Assembly: GCA_900553395.1 (NCBI GenBank)
Contig: USDJ01000007.1
Span: forward strand, 1 to 64,000
DNA from: an uncultured Mycoplasmatota bacterium
GTDB lineage: Bacteria > Bacillota_I > Bacilli_A > RF39 > UBA660
Direction of reading: 5' to 3'
DNA length: 64,000 nt
The first letter of the stretch is position 1. Every line of letters starts with the position of its first letter. Below the pieces are notes generated by a model, which searched no databases, had not been told where the DNA came from, and saw only the letters and a program-made list of their open reading frames with translations. A program made the translations under genes and the position numbers. Positions 59,592 to 64,000 of the stretch are shown piece after piece.

Positions 59592-59618
59592 GATATTAAT
59601 TTATCTTATTTTTTTTTA
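59587..59618 (+). terminator. Terminator after the rhodanese gene
   Basis: AATAAGAT (59587-59594) pairs with ATCTTATT (59603-59610), followed by T9; the stop codon is in the stem. Confidence 0.8.
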
Positions 59619-59649
59619 TATTTTGTGATAAAATAATATTGGTGATAAT

Positions 59650-60720
59650 ATGGAATATGTAATATTAATTTTGTTAATTATAATACTTATGTTGATTGTT
59701 GTATTGATTTTTAAAAGAGGTAATGATAAGTATATATATGATAAGTTTAACAATTTGGAAGTGTCATTGGTAAAAGAAATAGGTGAATTTAAGTCTGATT
59801 TTACACGTAGTTTGAATGATGACTTTAATAATCAATCAGAAAGAATTGATAAAAGATTAGATTTAATGAATGTTAAAGTAAGCGAACGCCTGGATGAGAA
59901 CTTTAAAAGAACAAATGAAACATTTTCTAATGTGTTAGAGAGACTATCAAAGATAGATGAGGCTCAGAAAAAAATAGATAATTTGTCAAATGACATTATA
60001 TCTCTTCAAGGGGTTTTAACTGATAAAAAAACAAGAGGTATATATGGAGAAGTAAATTTGGAACATATTCTTTCTAATGTATTTGGCAAAAATAATAATA
60101 AAATTTATCAAATGCAATATACTTTTAGTAATGGAACGATTGCAGATTCAGTATTATTTGCACCAGAACCATTGGGTGTTATAGCAATCGACTCTAAATT
60201 TCCACTTGAACATTATCAAATGATGGTTGATAAAAAAAATTCTAGTGAGGTAAGAGCACAAGCTGAAAAATTATTTAAACTAGATATGAAAAAACATATA
60301 GATGCTATTAGCACAAAGTATATTATACCTGGAGTTACTAGCGATCAAGCAATATTATTTTTACCAGCTGAAGCAATATTTGCTGAGTTAAATGCATATC
60401 ACACTGATTTACTAGAATATGCATATAAGAAGAGAGTTTGGATAACAAGTCCTACTACTTTGATAAGCACATTAACGACAATCCAAGTAATAATAAAAAA
60501 TATAGAAAGAGATAAATTTGCTAAAGTAATTCATGGAGAACTAAGATTATTGGATGAAGAGTTTAAAAGATATAAAGACAGATGGGATAAACTTTATAGA
60601 AGTATTGAAACTGTAAGTAAGGATGTAAAAGATATACATACAACAACAGATAAGATTACTAAAAGATTTAATAGTATTAATCAGGTAGAAATGGGTGAAT
60701 TAGATGATAAAGAAAATTAA
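59650..60720 (+). CDS. rmuC: DNA recombination protein RmuC
   Basis: A 356-residue RmuC protein, proposed to limit inverted-repeat recombination through nuclease activity. It has an N-terminal helix anchor (about 3-22), a long coiled coil (about 30-120) and the RmuC domain with TRGIYGEVNLEHIL, FAPEPLGVIAIDSKFPLEHY and YIIPGVTSDQAILFLPAEAI. Length is slightly below average. Its end overlaps the DUF2238-type gene by 17 bp. Confidence 0.93.
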   Translation: MEYVILILLIIILMLIVVLIFKRGNDKYIYDKFNNLEVSLVKEIGEFKSDFTRSLNDDFNNQSERIDKRLDLMNVKVSERLDENFKRTNETFSNVLERLSKIDEAQKKIDNLSNDIISLQGVLTDKKTRGIYGEVNLEHILSNVFGKNNNKIYQMQYTFSNGTIADSVLFAPEPLGVIAIDSKFPLEHYQMMVDKKNSSEVRAQAEKLFKLDMKKHIDAISTKYIIPGVTSDQAILFLPAEAIFAELNAYHTDLLEYAYKKRVWITSPTTLISTLTTIQVIIKNIERDKFAKVIHGELRLLDEEFKRYKDRWDKLYRSIETVSKDVKDIHTTTDKITKRFNSINQVEMGELDDKEN

Positions 60721-61294
60721 TATTATACTTATTTTGACGTCGATTTTAGGCAGTTTATATTTTGTATTTACTAGAGATAATAATATAGTATTAGTGTTAA
60801 AAGATTTATCAATTATAATAACAATAAATGCACTTTATATAATAAAAAAAATATTTAAAATTAATATCAGTGACGCAGTAATATTTATATATGTATTGTT
60901 TATATTTCTAGCTCATTTTCTAGGAGTTACTTGCGAACTTTATAATGCAATATATTGGTATGACAAGTTTACTCACTTTTTATCAGGTGTACTTACTAGT
61001 TTTGGTGCTATACTTTTACTTAAAAAGTTTAAGAAAACTGGTAATATAGCCTTTAGTATATTATTTATAATTGCTATATCATTAATGGTAGCATCACTTT
61101 GGGAAATATTTGAATATTTATCAAGTTTTTACTTAGGTGTTGATCCTCAGAAGGTAGTTCAGACTGGTGTTGCAGATACTATGGGCGATATTATAGTTGC
61201 TTTCTTGGGTTCTATACTTGTCTCAATAGGTTATCATTATGAGTATAAATATAATTGTGATTTATTAATAAGAAGATTTGTAAAACTAATATAA
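60704..61294 (+). CDS. DUF2238/YjdF-like polytopic membrane protein
   Basis: A 196-residue protein with about six helices. Characteristic are YWYDKFTHFLSGVLTSFG, with a His in the membrane, SLWEIFEYLSSFYLG and DTMGDIIVAFLGS, which match the DUF2238 family (YjdF-like) of unknown function. It overlaps rmuC and is followed by a terminator. Confidence 0.8.
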   Translation: MIKKINIILILTSILGSLYFVFTRDNNIVLVLKDLSIIITINALYIIKKIFKINISDAVIFIYVLFIFLAHFLGVTCELYNAIYWYDKFTHFLSGVLTSFGAILLLKKFKKTGNIAFSILFIIAISLMVASLWEIFEYLSSFYLGVDPQKVVQTGVADTMGDIIVAFLGSILVSIGYHYEYKYNCDLLIRRFVKLI

Positions 61295-61330
61295 ATAAAG
61301 TAAAAATGTTTACTTTGTTTATTTTTTTTT
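61292..61330 (+). terminator. Terminator after the rmuC / DUF2238 operon
   Basis: AAATAAAGTAAA (61293-61304) pairs with TTTACTTTGTTT (61309-61320) through one G-U pair, then T9. Confidence 0.83.
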
Positions 61331-61368
61331 GTATAATTAACTTAAGAGTGATAACTAGGAGTGATAAT

Positions 61369-62370
61369 ATGAAAAAAATGGTTAAGTTTAAGTATTTTAT
61401 ATTTATATTTGCTGCATTTATTATATTTAATTCAAATGTATGTGCAACGACTACTAAAATGAAATACAAAAATGATAGTAATTATATCGTTGTAGATAAA
61501 AATGAAGTTTTAGTTCTTGATAATACTGTTCAGTATAATATTAAAGATTTTAAAATACATAGATCCAGCTGGAATGAAGTTGGATCATGGCAAACTGATA
61601 TAGTATATTTATATACAGACATTGATGATCAAGTATTTAATGATCAAGAAAAGTGGTGGACCTCTCTTTATGTGTGTAAATCGATAGATTGGGTTATAAG
61701 TGGTCTCGGTGGGTCATTCCCTGAGGTAGGAGTTTATACAAGCTCTTTGTTAAGTAAATTTGCTCCAGATCACGATAGCTTTTTAAGTGTTCTTGGTGGT
61801 CAAACTTCTTCAAAATGCAAAACATATTCTATAGCAGGTGATGTAGAAAAAGACAATCTTGTATCATATTGTGGTCTTTATGAAGAGAGAGTAAGAAAAA
61901 TAAAAAATCTTGCCGAGCACTATACTTCGACAAATAATGTCTCATATAAAAATGAGTATAAAAAAACACTAAATGAATTAAAAACAGCCTGTAATCAAGC
62001 TATGACAAGTGCTAGCTGGAATGATGCATGTGTTGTCAGATGTAGTAGTATATATCAAGAAACTATTGAATGGAATAAAATTTTTAATCCAACAAATTCG
62101 ACAAACAATTGTGGATTTTCAGATAAATTACTTGCTTGGATATTAAATATAATAAAATGGGTTAAATATATACTTCCAGTTTTAGTAATTATATTGGGTA
62201 TTATTGATTTTATTAAAGCAATAGGTGCAGATAAAGATGATGAAATGAAAAAGGCACAAGGTAGATTTGTCAAAAGATTAATTGCAGCAGCTTTAGTGTT
62301 CTTGGTTCCTCTAATAGTAGAATTTGTTCTTAAAAAATTTGGATTTAATTCAACTTGTGGTTTATTCTAA
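61369..62370 (+). CDS. Secreted-domain protein with C-terminal VirB2-like helix pair (fifth paralogue)
   Basis: A 333-residue protein. Signal peptide YFIFIFAAFIIFNSNVCA, an outer domain of about 220 residues with several cysteines (YVCKSIDWVI, SSKCKTYSI, NDACVVRCSS), then the same VirB2-like unit as in the cluster: VLVIILGIIDFIKAIGADKD, then EMKKAQGRFVKRLIAAALVF. ATG 61369 follows TAGGAGTG, and TATAAT lies at 61332-61337. It is separated from the secretion cluster by three unrelated genes, but the shared module suggests it works with it. Confidence 0.72.
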   Translation: MKKMVKFKYFIFIFAAFIIFNSNVCATTTKMKYKNDSNYIVVDKNEVLVLDNTVQYNIKDFKIHRSSWNEVGSWQTDIVYLYTDIDDQVFNDQEKWWTSLYVCKSIDWVISGLGGSFPEVGVYTSSLLSKFAPDHDSFLSVLGGQTSSKCKTYSIAGDVEKDNLVSYCGLYEERVRKIKNLAEHYTSTNNVSYKNEYKKTLNELKTACNQAMTSASWNDACVVRCSSIYQETIEWNKIFNPTNSTNNCGFSDKLLAWILNIIKWVKYILPVLVIILGIIDFIKAIGADKDDEMKKAQGRFVKRLIAAALVFLVPLIVEFVLKKFGFNSTCGLF

Positions 62371-62479
62371 TGAATATTCCACTTTTTCTTTACATTTTTT
62401 GTGATATATTTGAACTAAAATGAAAAAATATATTGAAAATACAATTCTACTTAAATTATAATATAATTGGAGGATAGCT

Positions 62480-64000
62480 ATGGAAGAAAAAATATTAGAC
62501 ATATTAAATGAAAATGATGCTTTGACTGTTCACGAGATAGAAAGTTTGCTTGGATTTAAATCTGTAGATGAATTAAAAGAACTTTTAAAGGTACTTAATA
62601 ATTTAGAAGATGAATTAAAAGTATACAGAACAAGAAAAGATAAATATATGTTATTTGAAAAAAGTAATTTGCGCGTTGGAAAACTACTTGCTAATAAAAA
62701 AGGATATGGCTTTGTTGATATAATAGGTGATGAGGATGTGTTTGTTTCTCAAGATAATCTTAATGGCGCTATAGATGGTGATAAGGTAATTGTAGAAATA
62801 ACGTCTAAAAAGGGATTAAAGCTTGAAGGAAGAATTTTAAGAGTAGTTGAGAGGAAATTAAAACAATTTGTAGGTACTGTTTATTATAAGAACAATAAAT
62901 GTAAAATAGACCTAGATGATAAGAAGATAAATTTAGATATTACTATAGATTCAGCTTACACTTTGGGAGCAGTTAGTGGACACAAAGTATTAGTAAGATT
63001 ACTAAGAAGGATAGATAATCATAATTATACGGGTGCAATTGTTAAGATATTAGGCCATAAAGATGATCCTGGCGTTGATATATTAAGTATAGCTGCTAAG
63101 TATGAAATAGAAGATGAATTTCCAAGTGATGTAATAGAACAATTAAAGGATATACCTGATAGAGTTTTAGATAATGAATATGATGGTAGAACTGACTTAA
63201 GAGATCAAGTTATATTTACTATAGACGGTGATGATACTAAAGATATTGACGATGCTATTTCTATAGATAAACTTACCAATGGTAATTATAAATTAGGAGT
63301 ACATATTGCTGATGTAAGCTACTATGTTAAAGAAAATACTCCTTTAGATAGTGAAGCGTATAAAAGAGGTACTAGTGTGTACTTAGCAAATACAGTAATA
63401 CCTATGCTTCCACATCAATTATCCAATGGTATTTGTTCGCTTAATCCAAATGTTGATAGGTTAGCTATTAGTTGTGTTATGGAAATAAATTCTAAAGGCG
63501 ACATAGTTGATTATGATATATTTGAAAGTGTTATTAAATCTAGAATACAAATGACTTATAAAAAGGTTAACAAAATATTGGAACAAAATGAAATACCTGA
63601 TGGTTATGAACCATATGCTGATAAATTAAGACAAATGCAAGAATTAGCGCATATTTTAAGAGAAAATAAGGTTAGAAAAGGTTATATTGATTTTGAAATA
63701 GACGAGGCTAAAATAATAACTAATGAGTCTGGAGAAGCTGTTGATGTTGTTCTAAGAGAAAGAGGAACTGGAGAAAAATTAATTGAAGATTTTATGATAG
63801 CTGCAAATGAAACTGTTGCAACTCATATAACTTATATGAATTATCCGTTTATTTATCGTGTACACGGTGAACCAAATGAAGAAAAAATAAATAATTTCTT
63901 AAATTTTATAAATATTTTAGGCTATAGAGTTCATCGTCCTAGTAAAATAACTCCAAAATCAATGCAAATTCTTTTAGACGAATTAAAAGATGTAAAAGAA
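62480..64000 (+). CDS. rnr: Ribonuclease R (3' end outside window)
   Basis: A 3'-5' exoribonuclease that degrades structured RNA. 507 codons run open to the edge. The N-terminus has a helix-turn-helix (ALTVHEIESLLGFKSVDELK), followed by cold-shock domains (RVGKLLANKKGYGFVDIIGD) and the RNB catalytic domain with TIDGDDTKDIDDAISIDKL, LGVHIADVSYYV and PMLPHQLSNGICSLNPN; the Asp cluster DTKDIDD binds the metal ions. GGAGGATAGCT precedes the ATG. The S1 domain should follow to the right. Confidence 0.95.
   Translation, partial: MEEKILDILNENDALTVHEIESLLGFKSVDELKELLKVLNNLEDELKVYRTRKDKYMLFEKSNLRVGKLLANKKGYGFVDIIGDEDVFVSQDNLNGAIDGDKVIVEITSKKGLKLEGRILRVVERKLKQFVGTVYYKNNKCKIDLDDKKINLDITIDSAYTLGAVSGHKVLVRLLRRIDNHNYTGAIVKILGHKDDPGVDILSIAAKYEIEDEFPSDVIEQLKDIPDRVLDNEYDGRTDLRDQVIFTIDGDDTKDIDDAISIDKLTNGNYKLGVHIADVSYYVKENTPLDSEAYKRGTSVYLANTVIPMLPHQLSNGICSLNPNVDRLAISCVMEINSKGDIVDYDIFESVIKSRIQMTYKKVNKILEQNEIPDGYEPYADKLRQMQELAHILRENKVRKGYIDFEIDEAKIITNESGEAVDVVLRERGTGEKLIEDFMIAANETVATHITYMNYPFIYRVHGEPNEEKINNFLNFINILGYRVHRPSKITPKSMQILLDELKDVKE

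Overview
The window is a strongly AT-rich, gene-dense stretch of a low-GC Gram-positive-type chromosome. TGA is a stop and TGG is Trp, so this is not a Mycoplasma-code genome. Peptidoglycan enzymes (undecaprenyl-diphosphatase, LysM amidase, M23/GH24 and CHAP hydrolases), many lipoproteins, ScpA/ScpB, ParE, RNase R, a YugI-like S1 protein and a YutH-like protein beside a YutI-like Nfu protein all point to the Bacilli side of the Firmicutes. An uncultured gut-type lineage such as RF39 or an Erysipelotrichia relative is my inference. No rRNA, CRISPR array, transposase, integrase or phage structural gene was found.

Layout. 1-5.8 kb: ParE (cut by the left edge), a YutH-like/Nfu pair, an S1 protein, a six-tRNA operon (Val, Thr, Tyr, Gln, Lys, Leu) with a clear promoter and terminator, then a small protein with a ClpX-like ATPase. 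5.9-11.9 kb: a UvrD-like helicase whose Walker A motif lies upstream of its first ATG, a secreted glycan hydrolase, a P-type Ca2+ ATPase and two lipoproteins. 12.0-19.5 kb: eight tightly packed genes between two terminators, encoding an Abi_2/HEPN protein, an HtrA-like protease, a small protein, a lipoprotein, a zinc-ribbon/BspA-LRR membrane protein, a radical SAM/SPASM enzyme, a 118-aa protein with a Gly/Ser/Tyr and poly-Asn tail, and a second zinc-ribbon membrane protein. I consider this operon the best candidate for an undescribed system: possibly a ribosomal-peptide modification locus combined with defence and quality-control genes.

19.6-31.9 kb: a VWA surface protein with an atypical sorting-like tail, an amidase with four LysM repeats, an rRNA uracil methyltransferase, UppP, several small membrane proteins or lipoproteins, tRNA-Leu(CAA) and scpA-scpB.

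32.0-59.2 kb: one long co-directional envelope-machine cluster. Its first half is Tad/type IVc-pilus-like: CpaB-like SAF protein, CpaF/TadA ATPase, TadB, TadC, a Flp-like pilin, two TadE-like proteins and a TadZ-like pseudo-ATPase. Its second half is type IV secretion-like: four VirB2/TrbC-like two-helix proteins, VirB6-like, VirB3/PrgI-like, a split VirB4, CHAP and M23+GH24 wall hydrolases, two VirB8-like small proteins and a VirD4/TraG coupling ATPase. No relaxase or prepilin peptidase is present. A fifth VirB2-like domain, fused to a large secreted domain, lies further on at 61.4-62.4 kb. 59.3-64 kb also holds a rhodanese, RmuC, a DUF2238-type membrane protein and RNase R (cut by the right edge).

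Many upstream-most start codons are unlikely to be used. Where a better ribosome-binding site favours an internal start I give the shorter gene and say why.
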